Shown: positions 1 to 9,278 of the stretch, piece by piece
Numbering within the stretch: the stretch's first letter is position 1
Layout: each line of letters begins with the position of its first letter
Origin: Tersicoccus sp. Bi-70
GTDB lineage: Bacteria > Actinomycetota > Actinomycetes > Actinomycetales > Micrococcaceae
Assembly: GCF_001968825.1 (NCBI RefSeq)
Contig: NZ_MIEU01000002.1
Location: 703,553-767,552, forward strand
DNA: 64,000 bases
Direction of reading: 5' to 3'
The notes under the pieces: generated by a model
The model's database searches: none
What the model was told of the DNA's origin: nothing
The model's input: the letters and a program-made list of their open reading frames with translations, nothing else
Translations under genes and position numbers: made by a program

Positions 1-647
1 AACAGCCGGCTGATGATGTGCGTCCCGGGGAACTCCCCGCCGAACAGGAAGAACGAGATGTACGTGCCAACGAGCGGGATCGCCTTGATCACGCCGTCGA
101 TGATCCGCAGACCGTTGCCGGAGAGCAGGTCGTCCGGCAGCGAGTAGCCGGTGAAGCCGGCGGCGAGGCCCAGGATCAGCAGCACGCAGCCGACGACCCA
201 GTTGAGCTCACGCGGCTTGCGGAACGCGCCGGTGAAGAACACGCGCAGCATGTGCACCGCGTTGGACGCCACGAACAGCAGCGCCGCCCAGTGGTGCACC
301 TGGCGCATGAACAGGCCGCCCCGGATGTCGAAGGAGATGTCGAGCGATGACTGGTACGCCACCGACATCTCGACGCCCTTCATCGGGACGTACGAGCCGG
401 CGTAGTGCGTCTCCGCCATCGACGGGTTGAACCAGAAGGTCAGGAAGGTGCCCGACAGCAGCAGGATGACGAACGAGTAGAGCGCCACCTCGCCGAACAT
501 GAACGACCAGTGGTCGGGGAAGATCTTCCGGCCGAACTCCTTGACCATGGCGGATCCGCCGACGCGCTGGTCGACGAAGTCGGCCATCTTGCCCACGGCG
601 GTCGGCGCCACGTAGGTGTTGCGCTGATCAGTGGTGGTGGTGGACAT
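1..647 (-). CDS. qcrB: Cytochrome bc1 complex cytochrome b subunit, N-terminal part (runs off the left edge)
   Basis: This is the first 215 residues of the membrane cytochrome b of respiratory complex III, which oxidises menaquinol and passes electrons to the Rieske and cytochrome c subunits. A membrane segment lies near residues 46-73. The haem-ligand region around residues 113-135 contains an HHW motif (His118/119) and His132 (AVHMLR), spaced as in cytochrome b. A GYSLPDD motif follows near residue 168. The ATG overlaps the stop of qcrA (ATGA), which implies translational coupling in a qcrC-qcrA-qcrB operon read leftward. The gene is cut only by the window edge; nothing suggests it is broken. 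Confidence 0.95.
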   Translation of the reverse strand, partial: MSTTTTDQRNTYVAPTAVGKMADFVDQRVGGSAMVKEFGRKIFPDHWSFMFGEVALYSFVILLLSGTFLTFWFNPSMAETHYAGSYVPMKGVEMSVAYQSSLDISFDIRGGLFMRQVHHWAALLFVASNAVHMLRVFFTGAFRKPRELNWVVGCVLLILGLAAGFTGYSLPDDLLSGNGLRIIDGVIKAIPLVGTYISFFLFGGEFPGTHIISRL

Positions 648-1675
648 CAGCCACGCTCCCAGAAACTCGGACCCACAGGCTCGTGGAAGTCACTTTGTGC
701 AACGAGGTAGCCCTGGTCGTCGACCATGATGGGCAGTTGGGGCAGCGGATGGGACGCTGGCCCGAAAATGACCTTACACTCCTGCGTCAGGTCGAAGGTC
801 GACTGGTGGCACGGGCAGAGCAGGTGGTGCGTGTGCTGCTCGTACAGGGCGACCGGGCAACCGACGTGGGTGCAGATCTTCGAATAGGCCACGATGCCCT
901 CGTAGCCCCAGTTCTCGCGCCCGGCGGAGGGGTTGAGGTCCTCCGGGTTCAGGCGCATGAGGAGCACGACGGCCTTGGCCTTCTGTTCCAGCTTGTCCTC
1001 GGCCTCGTTGAGGCCTTCGGGGATGACATGGAAGACGGAGCCGATCTGCACGTCCGCCGCGCGGATGGGCGTGCCGTCGGGGTCGCGGGTCAGGCGTACC
1101 CCCTTGTTCCACATCGTGTGGCGCAGGGCGTCGCCGGGCAGCGGGCCGAGGTCGCGGAAGATCGCGATCGCGGGGAGCACGGCCAGCGCACCGGCGCCGA
1201 TCAGGGTGTTGCGGATGAGCGGCCGGCGAGCGATGCCGGACTCCTCCAGGATGCCCCTGATGATGCCCTCGGCGTCCTTGCGGTCGGCCTCGGGACGGAT
1301 GGTGTGCCGCTCCTCGACCCACTCGTGGTCCGGCATGAGCGTCTTCGCCCAGTGGACGACGCCGATGCCGATGCCGAACATCGCGAATGCGGTGCCGAGC
1401 CCGAGGAGCAGGTTCTGCAGCCGGAGTGTGGCGACGGTGTCGTCGAGCCGGATGAAGAAGTACCCGAAGAAGAACAGCAGGGTCCCGATGATGGACACGA
1501 GGAACAGCAGGGAGACCTGCCGTTCGTTGCGCTTGGCGGCGCGCGGCTGGGTGTCCGATAGCCGCGGGCGGTGCGGCGGGAGTCCCGGGTCCGCGTGCGC
1601 CATGTCGTTGGTTCGGCCGTCTGCCGTGGCGACTGCGCCGGAGTTGCCCGGGGTGCCGTTGCTACGGTCGCTCAT
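647..1675 (-). CDS. qcrA: Cytochrome bc1 complex Rieske iron-sulfur subunit
   Basis: Rieske [2Fe-2S] protein of actinobacterial complex III. The cluster-binding motifs CTHVGC and CPCHQS lie about 19 residues apart in the C-terminal third. The N-terminal half has three hydrophobic segments (two adjacent ones, then one before the Rieske domain), the long three-helix form typical of Actinobacteria. I chose the ATG at 1675 (MSDRSNG) because a GAGGGG ribosome site lies just upstream; an in-frame ATG at 1687 would add four residues. It lies 90 bp downstream of qcrC and overlaps qcrB by 1-4 bp. Confidence 0.95.
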   Translation of the reverse strand: MSDRSNGTPGNSGAVATADGRTNDMAHADPGLPPHRPRLSDTQPRAAKRNERQVSLLFLVSIIGTLLFFFGYFFIRLDDTVATLRLQNLLLGLGTAFAMFGIGIGVVHWAKTLMPDHEWVEERHTIRPEADRKDAEGIIRGILEESGIARRPLIRNTLIGAGALAVLPAIAIFRDLGPLPGDALRHTMWNKGVRLTRDPDGTPIRAADVQIGSVFHVIPEGLNEAEDKLEQKAKAVVLLMRLNPEDLNPSAGRENWGYEGIVAYSKICTHVGCPVALYEQHTHHLLCPCHQSTFDLTQECKVIFGPASHPLPQLPIMVDDQGYLVAQSDFHEPVGPSFWERG

Positions 1676-1765
1676 GAGCCCCCTCATTCTTCGTCGTGGT
1701 GCTGATGTGTGTCGGGTTCCCGGTGCGCCGGCGGGTCTCCCGCCGCCCGCGTACCGGGGCAGTGC

Positions 1766-2563
1766 TCAGGAGGACCGTGAGGTCAGCCAGATCGTGAAGG
1801 CGATGATGACGCCGAGACCGGCGACCCACGCGAACAGACCCTCGGAGACGGGGCCGAGCGAGCCGAGGTCGGCTCCGCCCGGCGATCCCTGCGCCTCGAT
1901 GGTCTTGAGGAAGGTGATCAGATTCCGCTTCTCGTCCGGCGTGATGTTCGAGTTGTTGAACACCGGCATGTTCTGCGGGCCCGTGACCATCGCCTCGTAG
2001 ATGTGCTTCTCCGAGACGTCCTTCAGCGCCGGGGCGTACTTGCCCCGGGTCAGCGCGCCACCGGCGGCGGCAGCGTTGTGGCACATCGCGCAGTTGACGC
2101 GGAAGACCTCGCCACCCTTGGCTGCGTCGCCCTTGCTGGTGTCCAGCTGCTCCTCCGAGGGGACGGCGGGGCCGGCGCCGAGGGAGGCGACGTAAGCGGC
2201 GAGCTGACGGGTCTGCTCGTCGTTGAACTGCGCGGGCTTCTGCTCGGCCTGCGGACCGTTCGCGGCCATCGGCATGCGGCCGGTACCGACCTGGAAGTCG
2301 ACGCTCGCGGCGCCGACGCCCACGAGGGACGGGCCCGCGGGGCTGCCCTTGGCGCCCATGCCATGGCAGGTGGCGCAGTTCGAGATGAACAGCTTCTGGC
2401 CGCTGGTGGCGTCCTCGGCGGTGTAGGTCTCCTTGGACTGCGAGGCCTGGGCGGTGTTCGCGGAGCTTGCGGCCGCGTACACCGTGCCGGTGATCAGCAG
2501 CGCCAGCAGGATCAGCGCCACCGCCGCGAGCGGGTGCCTACGCCGTTGTGCGAGTGACTTCAC
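1766..2563 (-). CDS. qcrC: Cytochrome bc1 complex dihaem cytochrome c subunit
   Basis: Membrane-anchored cytochrome c of the bc1-aa3 supercomplex, 265 residues. Two CxxCH haem-binding motifs are visible: CATCH at residues 63-67 and CAMCH at 158-162. An uncleaved signal-anchor lies at residues 11-31 and a C-terminal membrane helix at about 243-261. The dihaem form replaces the soluble cytochrome c that Actinobacteria lack and hands electrons directly to cytochrome oxidase. It is the first gene of the visible qcrC-qcrA-qcrB operon and lies about 150 bp downstream of ctaE on the same strand. Confidence 0.95.
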   Translation of the reverse strand: MKSLAQRRRHPLAAVALILLALLITGTVYAAASSANTAQASQSKETYTAEDATSGQKLFISNCATCHGMGAKGSPAGPSLVGVGAASVDFQVGTGRMPMAANGPQAEQKPAQFNDEQTRQLAAYVASLGAGPAVPSEEQLDTSKGDAAKGGEVFRVNCAMCHNAAAAGGALTRGKYAPALKDVSEKHIYEAMVTGPQNMPVFNNSNITPDEKRNLITFLKTIEAQGSPGGADLGSLGPVSEGLFAWVAGLGVIIAFTIWLTSRSS

Positions 2564-2712
2564 CTGTCCATACCTCTTCCGTCGTGGTTCTGCGTCGTCG
2601 GAGTGGCCGGGTCCGGCGCCATCCGCACTGATCTCGGGGATCCGATGTATCTCGATTTTCGAGAAGTCTGTGGTCTCATTCTCGTCCGCCTCCGGCCGCC
2701 GTCAAGCCCGGG

Positions 2713-3351
2713 CTACTTGAGGAAGTAGATGATGAAGAAGAGGGCGATCCAGACGACGTCGACGAAGTGCCAGTAGTAGGAGACGACGACGGCGGAGGTG
2801 GCCTCGAAGTGACCGAAGCGCTTGGCGATGAAGGCGCGGCCGATGATGAAGAGGAATGCGATCAGACCGCCGGTCACGTGCAGGCCGTGGAAGCCGGTCG
2901 TCAGGTAGAAGGACGAGCCGTAGGCGTCCGAGGAGAGCGAGACGTGCTCGGAGACGAGCATCGTGTACTCGTACGCCTGCACGGACACGAAGATCGCGCC
3001 CATGATGAAGGTGAGGATGAACCACTCGACCATGCCCCAGCGGGCGACGTTCAGCAGGCCGCCGGTGCGCCGGGGCTGCAGCCGCTCGGCGGCGAACACG
3101 CCGAACTGGCACGTCACCGAGCTGAGCACCAGCACGATGGTGTTGGCCAGCGCGAACGGGACGTTGAGCTTGGCGGTCTCCTCGGCCCACATCTGCGGCG
3201 ATGTGGAGCGGAGGGTGAAGTACATCGCGAACAGGGCCGCGAAGAACATGATCTCGCTGGAGAGCCACACGATCGTCCCCACCGACACCATGTTCGGGCG
3301 GTTGAGAGCGGGGTGCGCCTGAGGGCTCGGAGCGTGGGTTGCACTGGTCAC
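2713..3351 (-). CDS. ctaE: Cytochrome c oxidase subunit III
   Basis: Subunit III of the aa3-type cytochrome oxidase, 212 residues, with about five membrane helices. Typical signatures are the segment around [18 protein letters not shown] and the C-terminal [15 protein letters not shown] start it at the GTG at 3351 (VTSATHAPS), which gives the usual family length; the open frame extends much further upstream but carries no oxidase sequence there. It lies upstream of qcrCAB on the same strand, the usual actinobacterial ctaE-qcrCAB order, and is divergent from trpD across a 190-bp gap that must hold both promoters. Confidence 0.93.
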   Translation of the reverse strand: MTSATHAPSPQAHPALNRPNMVSVGTIVWLSSEIMFFAALFAMYFTLRSTSPQMWAEETAKLNVPFALANTIVLVLSSVTCQFGVFAAERLQPRRTGGLLNVARWGMVEWFILTFIMGAIFVSVQAYEYTMLVSEHVSLSSDAYGSSFYLTTGFHGLHVTGGLIAFLFIIGRAFIAKRFGHFEATSAVVVSYYWHFVDVVWIALFFIIYFLK

Positions 3352-3541
3352 CTTGCCATTATGGCTGGTAAATCCCTGAGCCACCAACGCAACTCGCCCG
3401 AACACCGCTTTGACGTGGGACGATGTCGTGAAAATCTTGTCTACGAAGGATAGAAAAGGGGCTCGCGCTACGATGCGCTCCCAGCGTCCGTCCAGCGGCC
3501 CGCGGACGGGGCCTCTCGCGGCCCGACGATAGGATCGACGC

Positions 3542-4639
3542 GTGAATCCCCAGCCCGTTGTTCCGACCGCCCGTTCGTCCGCCCGGGAGGGTGGCGCCGT
3601 GCGGTCGTGGCCGGAGTTGCTGACCGCCCTGCTGTCCGGACGCGATCTGTCCGCGGGGGAGACCGCGTGGGCGATGGACCGGGTGATGTCCGGGGAGCTG
3701 CCCGACGCCGCCGTCGCCGGTTTCCTCGTCGCGCTGAAGGCCAAGGGGGAGACGGTCGAGGAACTCGCCGGCCTGGTCGAGGCCATGCTCGCGCACGCCA
3801 ACCCGCTGCCGGTCGGCCCGGACGCCCTCGACATCGTCGGTACCGGCGGGGACCGGCAGAACACCGTCAACATCTCCACGATGGCCGCGCTCGTCTGCGC
3901 GGGGGCCGGCACGCCCGTCGTCAAGCACGGCAACCGGGCCGCGTCGTCCTCGACGGGCACGGCCGACGTCCTCGAGGCACTCGGGGTGAACCTGGACCTG
4001 TCGGTCAGGGACGTGGCCGAGGCCGCGCGCGCCGTCGGCGTCACGTTCTGCTTCGCGCAGGTCTTCCATCCGTCGATGCGCTTCGCCGCCGGTGCCCGCA
4101 AGGCGCTCGGCGTCCCGACGGTCTTCAACTTCCTCGGTCCGATGACGAACCCGGCCCGGGTCGAGGCGTCGGCGATCGGTGTCGCCGACCCGCGGATCGG
4201 CCCGCTGATCGCGGGCGTGCTGGCGCGCCGCGGCAACCGGGCCCTGGTCTTCCACGGGCACGACGGACTCGACGAACTGACGACCACTGCGCCCTCGACC
4301 GTCTGGGAGGTGCGCGACGGCGACGTCACGGAGCAGGTGCTGGATCCGCAGGACCAGCTCGGCATCCCCCGCGCGACGCTGGACGACCTGCGCGGTGGCG
4401 AGCCCGCTCACAACGCGGACGTCGTGCGTGCGGTCCTGGCCGGCGAGCAGGGACCGGTGCGTGACGCCGTCGTGCTCAACGCGGCGGCCGGCCTGACCGC
4501 GGCCTCGCGCACCGCCGACGGCCCGCTGGTCGAGCGCCTGGCGGCCGGCCTGGACCGGGCCCGCGCCTCCCTGGACGACGGCGACGCGGCTCGCGTGCTG
4601 GAGCGCTGGGTGCGCTTCAGCGACGAACGCGGACGCTGA
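3542..4639 (+). CDS. trpD: Anthranilate phosphoribosyltransferase
   Basis: Transfers the phosphoribosyl group of PRPP to anthranilate, the second step of tryptophan synthesis in the cytoplasm. The protein has 365 residues with a GTG start. The PRPP/anthranilate site motifs are clear: [14 protein letters not shown] near residue 101, KHGNRAASS near 133, and [11 protein letters not shown] near 196. The N-terminal helical region ([27 protein letters not shown]) is the dimerisation domain. It stands alone as a biosynthetic gene, divergent from ctaE, an arrangement common in Micrococcales. Confidence 0.95.
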   Translation: MNPQPVVPTARSSAREGGAVRSWPELLTALLSGRDLSAGETAWAMDRVMSGELPDAAVAGFLVALKAKGETVEELAGLVEAMLAHANPLPVGPDALDIVGTGGDRQNTVNISTMAALVCAGAGTPVVKHGNRAASSSTGTADVLEALGVNLDLSVRDVAEAARAVGVTFCFAQVFHPSMRFAAGARKALGVPTVFNFLGPMTNPARVEASAIGVADPRIGPLIAGVLARRGNRALVFHGHDGLDELTTTAPSTVWEVRDGDVTEQVLDPQDQLGIPRATLDDLRGGEPAHNADVVRAVLAGEQGPVRDAVVLNAAAGLTAASRTADGPLVERLAAGLDRARASLDDGDAARVLERWVRFSDERGR

Positions 4640-4643
4640 CGGT

Positions 4644-4922
4644 TCAGTCGCCGCCGAGAGCGAAGGCGGCGTCGAGATCGTGCTGGGAGTAGGCGCGGAA
4701 GGCGATCTGCGTCGTCGTGTCCCGGATGGACGCGACCTTGGAGAGCCGGTCCGCGATGACCCGTTCCAGGTCCTCGTGCCGGCGCACCCGCGCGACGACG
4801 ATGAGGTCCCAGTCCCCGGTGACGGAGTAGACCTCGCTGATGCCCTCGATCGCGGAGATCTCCTCCGCCGTCTCGGGAATGCGGTCCGGTTCGACGGACA
4901 CGTGGGTGAACGCGGTGATCAC
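4644..4922 (-). CDS. Stand-alone Lrp/AsnC ligand-binding (RAM) domain protein
   Basis: A 92-residue protein made only of the alpha-beta ligand-binding/oligomerisation domain of Lrp/AsnC regulators, with no helix-turn-helix. The pattern ITAFTHVSVEPDR...GISEVYSVTGDWDLIVVARV is characteristic. Such stand-alone domains bind amino acids or modulate full-length Lrp proteins; the exact role is unknown. The GTG at 4922 has a good AAGGAG site and overlaps the stop of the upstream DUF3054 gene (GTGA), so the two are probably translated together. It converges on trpD with a 4-bp gap. Confidence 0.85.
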   Translation of the reverse strand: MITAFTHVSVEPDRIPETAEEISAIEGISEVYSVTGDWDLIVVARVRRHEDLERVIADRLSKVASIRDTTTQIAFRAYSQHDLDAAFALGGD

Positions 4923-5476
4923 AGCAGGTTCTCCTTCGGATGCGGGACGGCGGCCCTGCGGGAACGCCGCGTGACGAGGGCGACGACGACGCGCCAGCCC
5001 AGCAGGAAGACGGCCAGGGTGATGGTCGCGACGACGATGAACGCCGGCGCGATCCCCTCGCCGGTGGCCGCACGCAGCGCCATGCCGACCGCGACCGCGG
5101 TAACCCACACGACGAGACCGGTGGGCCGCACGGACGTGGGGCGATGCCAGGCCCGGGTCACGAGCCACCCGGCGAGCGCGCCGACGAGGAACGGCCAGGC
5201 CGTGCCCAGGACGCCGAGAACGGCATCGCCCTCCCGGTGACTGGCGCGGCCGATCGCGGCGAAGACGACGATCAGGACGGCGTCGACGACAGCGCCGACG
5301 GCGACAGCGGCAGCGGCGACACCACGGTCGCCGACCGGCGTCCATGCATCGCGGGGCGACGCCGGTGCGGAGGACGGACGAGACCCGGACGCCATGGCGG
5401 ATGAGGTCGTGGATGCCGTGTCCGATGCCGGGGAGGACGTCGGGTCGGGGGTGACGGAACGGGAGCGGGTGGACAC
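4919..5476 (-). CDS. DUF3054 family membrane protein
   Basis: A 185-residue protein with a Ser/Thr/Pro-rich N-terminal tail (about 45 residues) followed by four hydrophobic segments. The spacing and the motifs AVVDAVLIVVFAAIGRASH and WPFLVGALAGWLVTRAW match the actinobacterial DUF3054 family, whose function is unknown. It precedes and overlaps the Lrp-type domain gene, so they form a two-gene unit. An internal ATG after the tail could also serve as start. Confidence 0.8.
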   Translation of the reverse strand: MSTRSRSVTPDPTSSPASDTASTTSSAMASGSRPSSAPASPRDAWTPVGDRGVAAAAVAVGAVVDAVLIVVFAAIGRASHREGDAVLGVLGTAWPFLVGALAGWLVTRAWHRPTSVRPTGLVVWVTAVAVGMALRAATGEGIAPAFIVVATITLAVFLLGWRVVVALVTRRSRRAAVPHPKENLL

Positions 5477-5594
5477 CCGGCCAGTCTACGAGCCGGTCGG
5501 TCGCCGAGCCGCCGGCCTCCCGCCCCGCGGCCACCCGACCGGGAGCACCAGGAACCGCCCCGTGCGTCGTCGTCCCGCTCGTAGACTCGCCCCC

Positions 5595-6635
5595 ATGGAC
5601 GCGGACTTCACGCCCCTGACCGCTGCGGACACGCCGGCCTGGGCGGCGCTGACCACGGTGCTGGCGCAGGTCGACGGCACCGAGGAGTTCTACAGCGCCG
5701 AGGACCTCGCCGAGGAACTGGCGGAGGACGGCGTCGACCCTGCCCGGGACACGTGGGCGTGCTGGGAGAAGGACGGGACCGGCGAGCGGATCGTGGCCGC
5801 CGGCCAGGTGCGGGTCCGGACCGATCTGCTGGACGGTCGGGCCGTCGCCCTGCTCGGTGGCGGCGTCCACCCGGACCGTCGCGGCCGGGGGATCGGCCGG
5901 GCGCTGATGGACCGGATGGAGCGGCGCGCCCGGGAGCTGGCCGCCGAGCGCCACCCGGGCGCACCCGTCACCCTGCGCAACCCCGGCGGGCTGCCGGCCG
6001 ATCCCGTGCGCCCGCTGCTGCTGCACCGCGGCTACCGACTGAGCCGGTACTTCGCCCAGATGCAGCGCGCGCTGCCCGACGTCGGCGAGGGGGAGGGTGC
6101 GACGGTCCCGTCCGCGGCTTCCCGCGTCGCGCCGCCCGGGATCGTGCCCTCCGGGGTCACCCCCGCCGGCATCGTGCCCTTCCGGGCGGAGCTGTCCGCG
6201 GGCACCCTCCGCGCCCGCAATGCCGCCTTCGCGGACCACTGGGGATCGACGACGGTCGCGGACGCCGAGTGGGCGGCACTGATCGAGGCCCGCAGCTTCG
6301 TCCCCGACTGCTCCTTCCTCGCCGTGGACGAGGCAGGCGACGTGCTGTCCTTCTGCCTGGCGCAGGACTGGCAGGACGGCCCGCTCTATCTGGCCCTGAT
6401 CGGGACGACGCCGGCCGCCCGCGGCCTCGGCCTGGCCCGGGCGTGCATCGGCGCCTCACTGGATGCCGCCGCCCGCGAGCAGGGAGCGGACGGTCGTCCG
6501 CGTTTCAGCGGGGCCACGCTCCACGTCGACGCCGACAGCCCCACCGGCGCCACCCGGCTCTACGAGGCGGCCGGATTCGCCGTGGCGAAGACGTTCGCGA
6601 CCTTCACCCGCGAGGTGCCTGCGCTGGGCTCCTGA
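5595..6635 (+). CDS. Tandem GNAT-family N-acetyltransferase
   Basis: A 346-residue cytoplasmic acetyltransferase with two GNAT folds in tandem. The first has the acetyl-CoA motif VHPDRRGRGIGRALMDRMERRA near residue 94. The second has TTPAARGLGLARACIGASL near residue 276. The double-domain layout resembles MshD (mycothiol synthase), but the sequence does not let me claim that activity. I start it at 5595 because the frame upstream lacks protein-like sequence and MDADFTPLTAAD begins the first domain naturally. It stands alone on the plus strand. Confidence 0.8.
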   Translation: MDADFTPLTAADTPAWAALTTVLAQVDGTEEFYSAEDLAEELAEDGVDPARDTWACWEKDGTGERIVAAGQVRVRTDLLDGRAVALLGGGVHPDRRGRGIGRALMDRMERRARELAAERHPGAPVTLRNPGGLPADPVRPLLLHRGYRLSRYFAQMQRALPDVGEGEGATVPSAASRVAPPGIVPSGVTPAGIVPFRAELSAGTLRARNAAFADHWGSTTVADAEWAALIEARSFVPDCSFLAVDEAGDVLSFCLAQDWQDGPLYLALIGTTPAARGLGLARACIGASLDAAAREQGADGRPRFSGATLHVDADSPTGATRLYEAAGFAVAKTFATFTREVPALGS

Positions 6636-6795
6636 CCGCATCACTCACCGTGTCCCCGTCGCCGGCGACGCCGTCGTCCCGGACGTCGGCATCGGGCGGT
6701 GGTTCCGGGCGTTGGTTCCGGTCTTCTGGGCGATGGTGCCTCCGCCCACCGTCGCAGCCCCGGGTTCTGTCGGAGGCGTGTGCCACGCTCGGATC

Positions 6796-7440
6796 ATGGC
6801 TCCCTCTCGACCGCCACGCGTCATCTACTACACGGCCGCGACCCTCGACGGTTTCCTCGCGGACGACGATCACGACCTCGGCTGGCTCCTGCGCCTGGCG
6901 CCGGACCCCGCGCGCACCCCGCCCGCCTTCGACTTCGCGACGTTCTTCGCCGGCGTCGGCGCCATGGTGATGGGAGGCAACACCTACCGGTGGGTGCACC
7001 GGCACGAGGATCTGGCGGCGCACCCGGAACGCTGGACGGACGTCTACGGGGCGACGCCGTGCTGGGTCTTCAGTTCCCAGGGCCTGGCGCCCGTCGACGG
7101 CGCGGACATCCGTGCCGGCCACGGGCCCGTCGCCGACGCGCTGCCCGCGATCCGCGCCGCGGCCGGTGAGCGCGACGTCTGGCTGCTGGGCGGCGGCGAG
7201 CTCGTCGGCCAGGTCGACGACGCCGGCGCTCTCGACGAGATCCGCGTGAGCATCGCCCCGGTCACGCTCGGCGCCGGCAAGCCGCTGCTCCCGCGGCGGC
7301 TGGACCAGCGTCTGACTCTGACCGGCGTCCACACCGACGGGACGTTCGCCTACCTGGCCTACGACGTCCGCCGACCGGCATCGCCGGTCCGACCATGCGG
7401 CGAGATCGAAGCGGAGGGGCGTCCGGTGGTCGACCCGTGA
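6796..7440 (+). CDS. Dihydrofolate-reductase/RibD C-terminal-like protein
   Basis: A 214-residue protein of the RibD C-terminal / dihydrofolate-reductase-like superfamily, NADPH-dependent reductases of mostly unknown substrate. Signatures are the start VIYYTAATLDGFLADDDHDLGWL, the VMGGNTYRWV segment and DVWLLGGGELVGQ, the NADPH-binding loop. It is not a canonical folA or ribD. The start is the ATG at 6796, directly before the conserved first strand; the longer open frame upstream is not protein-like. Confidence 0.85.
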   Translation: MAPSRPPRVIYYTAATLDGFLADDDHDLGWLLRLAPDPARTPPAFDFATFFAGVGAMVMGGNTYRWVHRHEDLAAHPERWTDVYGATPCWVFSSQGLAPVDGADIRAGHGPVADALPAIRAAAGERDVWLLGGGELVGQVDDAGALDEIRVSIAPVTLGAGKPLLPRRLDQRLTLTGVHTDGTFAYLAYDVRRPASPVRPCGEIEAEGRPVVDP

Positions 7441-7472
7441 CACCGTTCGTGCCCCGCGCCTACGCTGACCCC

Positions 7473-7745
7473 ATGTGCAGGAACATCCGGCAACTTCACA
7501 ACTTCGACCCGGCGGCGACGAGCGACGAGATCCGTGCCGCTGCCCTCCAGTACGTGCGCAAGGTCAGCGGCAGCACGAAGCCGTCGCAGGCCAACCAGGC
7601 CGCGTTCGACGACGCGGTCGAGGAGATCGCGCACATCACGGCCCACCTGCTCGAGCACCTCACCACGAGTGCACCGCCGAAGAACCGCGAGATCGAGGCC
7701 GCCAAGGCCCGCGCCCGCAGCGCTCAGCGTTACGGAGCGGCCTGA
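7473..7745 (+). CDS. DUF2277 family protein
   Basis: A 90-residue protein beginning MCRNIRQLHNFDPAATSDEI, the hallmark of the DUF2277 family, with the conserved AALQYVRKVSG and RARSAQRYG segments. Its function is unknown; members are small cytoplasmic helical proteins. Its TGA overlaps the ATG of the downstream oxidoreductase (TGATG), so the two are very likely co-translated. Confidence 0.85.
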   Translation: MCRNIRQLHNFDPAATSDEIRAAALQYVRKVSGSTKPSQANQAAFDDAVEEIAHITAHLLEHLTTSAPPKNREIEAAKARARSAQRYGAA

Positions 7746-8857
7746 TGGCGGACGCGCCGCTGCGTTTCGCCGTCGTCGGCGGCGGCCAGATCTCGCAGCA
7801 GGCCTTCCTGCCGGCCATCGGCCGCACCGACAAGGCCGTGTTCACCGCCCTGGTCTCGGGGGACCCGGAGAAACGGGACCAGCTCGCCCGTGAGCACGGG
7901 GTCACGGCCTGGGACTACAGCCAGTACGGCGAGCTGCTGGCGTCGGGCACCATCGACGCGGTGTACGTCGCCACGCCCGTGTTCCGGCACCGCGAGTTCG
8001 CCGTCCCGGCCCTGGAGGCCGGTGTCCACGCGCTGGTCGAGAAGCCGTTCGAGGTCAGCGGTGAGCACGCGCAGGCCGTGATCGACGCCGCGCACCGCGG
8101 TGGCGCGACGCTCATGGTCGCCTACCGGCTGCACCAGGAACCGGGCACGGTCGCCCTGATGGAGGCCGTGCGCGACGGCGTCGTCGGCGATCCGCGCTAC
8201 TTCACGAGCGCCTTCTCCCAGGACATCGACGAGCGCAACCACCGCGGCAGCAACGGGTTCTGGGGCGGCCCGGTCGCGGACATGGGCACGTACCCGCTCA
8301 ACCAGGTGCGCACCCTGTTCGGCGCCGAGCCGATCCGCGTCAGCGCCCACGGCGTGCGCACGCCGGGCCGGTCGTTCGACTTCGAGGACACGGTGGCGGT
8401 GTCCCTCACGTTCCCGGGGGAGCGCGTCGCCCAGTTCACGGTCTCCTACGCCACCGCCTCCACCCAGAACTTCACCCTGGCGGGCAGCGAGGGCTCGATC
8501 ACGTCCCCGGTCTGCTACGAGTGGGGCGACGATATCGCGATCACGTGGACCGTGACCGACGCGGACGGCGAGACCGAGGAGCATCGCCACGATGCGGTCG
8601 ACCAGTTTGCCGGCCAGATCGACTACTTCGTCGACTGCGTCCGCAGCGGAACCGAGCCCGAGCCCTCCGGGGAGGAGGGACTGCTCGACGTGCTGGCCCT
8701 CGAGGCGATCGAGGAGTCACTGCGGACGGGGCGTCCGGTGGACCTGCCCGCGCGGGAGCGGTCCCGTCGCCTGAGCGGTGACCAGGTGCGGGCGATCGCC
8801 CCGCCGCCCAAGCCGGACGACGACGAGCTCACCTCGGTCATCACGCAGAATCCGTGA
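7745..8857 (+). CDS. Gfo/Idh/MocA-family oxidoreductase
   Basis: A 370-residue NAD(P)-dependent oxidoreductase of the glucose-fructose oxidoreductase / inositol dehydrogenase family. The Rossmann start FAVVGGGQISQQAFLPAI, the EKPF motif near residue 102 and the substrate-domain segment GGPVADMGTYPLNQVRTLFG are diagnostic. Substrates of the family are sugars or cyclitols; which one cannot be read here. It is coupled to the DUF2277 gene by a 1-bp overlap and followed 6 bp later by a TfoX-like gene. Confidence 0.88.
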   Translation: MADAPLRFAVVGGGQISQQAFLPAIGRTDKAVFTALVSGDPEKRDQLAREHGVTAWDYSQYGELLASGTIDAVYVATPVFRHREFAVPALEAGVHALVEKPFEVSGEHAQAVIDAAHRGGATLMVAYRLHQEPGTVALMEAVRDGVVGDPRYFTSAFSQDIDERNHRGSNGFWGGPVADMGTYPLNQVRTLFGAEPIRVSAHGVRTPGRSFDFEDTVAVSLTFPGERVAQFTVSYATASTQNFTLAGSEGSITSPVCYEWGDDIAITWTVTDADGETEEHRHDAVDQFAGQIDYFVDCVRSGTEPEPSGEEGLLDVLALEAIEESLRTGRPVDLPARERSRRLSGDQVRAIAPPPKPDDDELTSVITQNP

Positions 8858-8863
8858 CCGGCC

Positions 8864-9247
8864 GTGGGATCGGGGGCTGAGCTCTTCGAGCGGATCGCCG
8901 GTGACGTCGCGACCGGTCCGGGCGTGACGCGTGGGCGCATGTTCCACGCTCCGGACCTGCGGGTGCACGGCAAGGTGTTCGCCTTCGTCGGCCGCGACGG
9001 GCGGCTGATCGTCAAGCTCCCGCCCGAGCGGGTGCAGCAGGTGCTCGCCGAGGGGGAGGGCGACCTGGTGGAGCTGGGAGGCCGCCGGATGCGGGAGTGG
9101 GTCGGCCTGTGCGGGGCGGCCTCCGGCGACGGTGCGCCCGACGGCGCTGCGGCCGAAGGACCGGGCGCCGGCACCGGGGTCGAGCGTCGCTGGCGCGCCG
9201 CGGTCGACGATGCCTGCGCCTACGTCCGCCGCCTTCACGAGCCGTGA
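8864..9247 (+). CDS. TfoX N-terminal domain-like protein
   Basis: A 127-residue protein with the pattern of TfoX N-terminal domains: GVTRGRMFHAPDLRVHGKVFAFVGRDGRLIVKLP and a later REWVGL segment. The domain is named after a competence regulator, but stand-alone actinobacterial copies are uncharacterised. The C-terminal stretch (Ala/Gly-rich, then RRWRAAVDDACAYVRRLHE) is a short helical tail. GTG start, 6 bp after the oxidoreductase stop, so probably the last gene of that three-gene unit. Confidence 0.75.
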   Translation: MGSGAELFERIAGDVATGPGVTRGRMFHAPDLRVHGKVFAFVGRDGRLIVKLPPERVQQVLAEGEGDLVELGGRRMREWVGLCGAASGDGAPDGAAAEGPGAGTGVERRWRAAVDDACAYVRRLHEP

Positions 9248-9278
9248 CCGACGGCCGATCGCCGCTACGCTTCACCGG

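Noticed and set aside
683..1561. Long open frame on the plus strand opposite qcrA
   Set aside because: It is antisense to a certain Rieske gene, has low-complexity charged composition and no ribosome site; typical of high-GC shadow frames.
3352..4365. Long N-terminal extension of the ctaE frame to 550 residues
   Set aside because: The extra part is antisense to trpD and carries no oxidase sequence; the GTG at 3351 gives the normal subunit III length.
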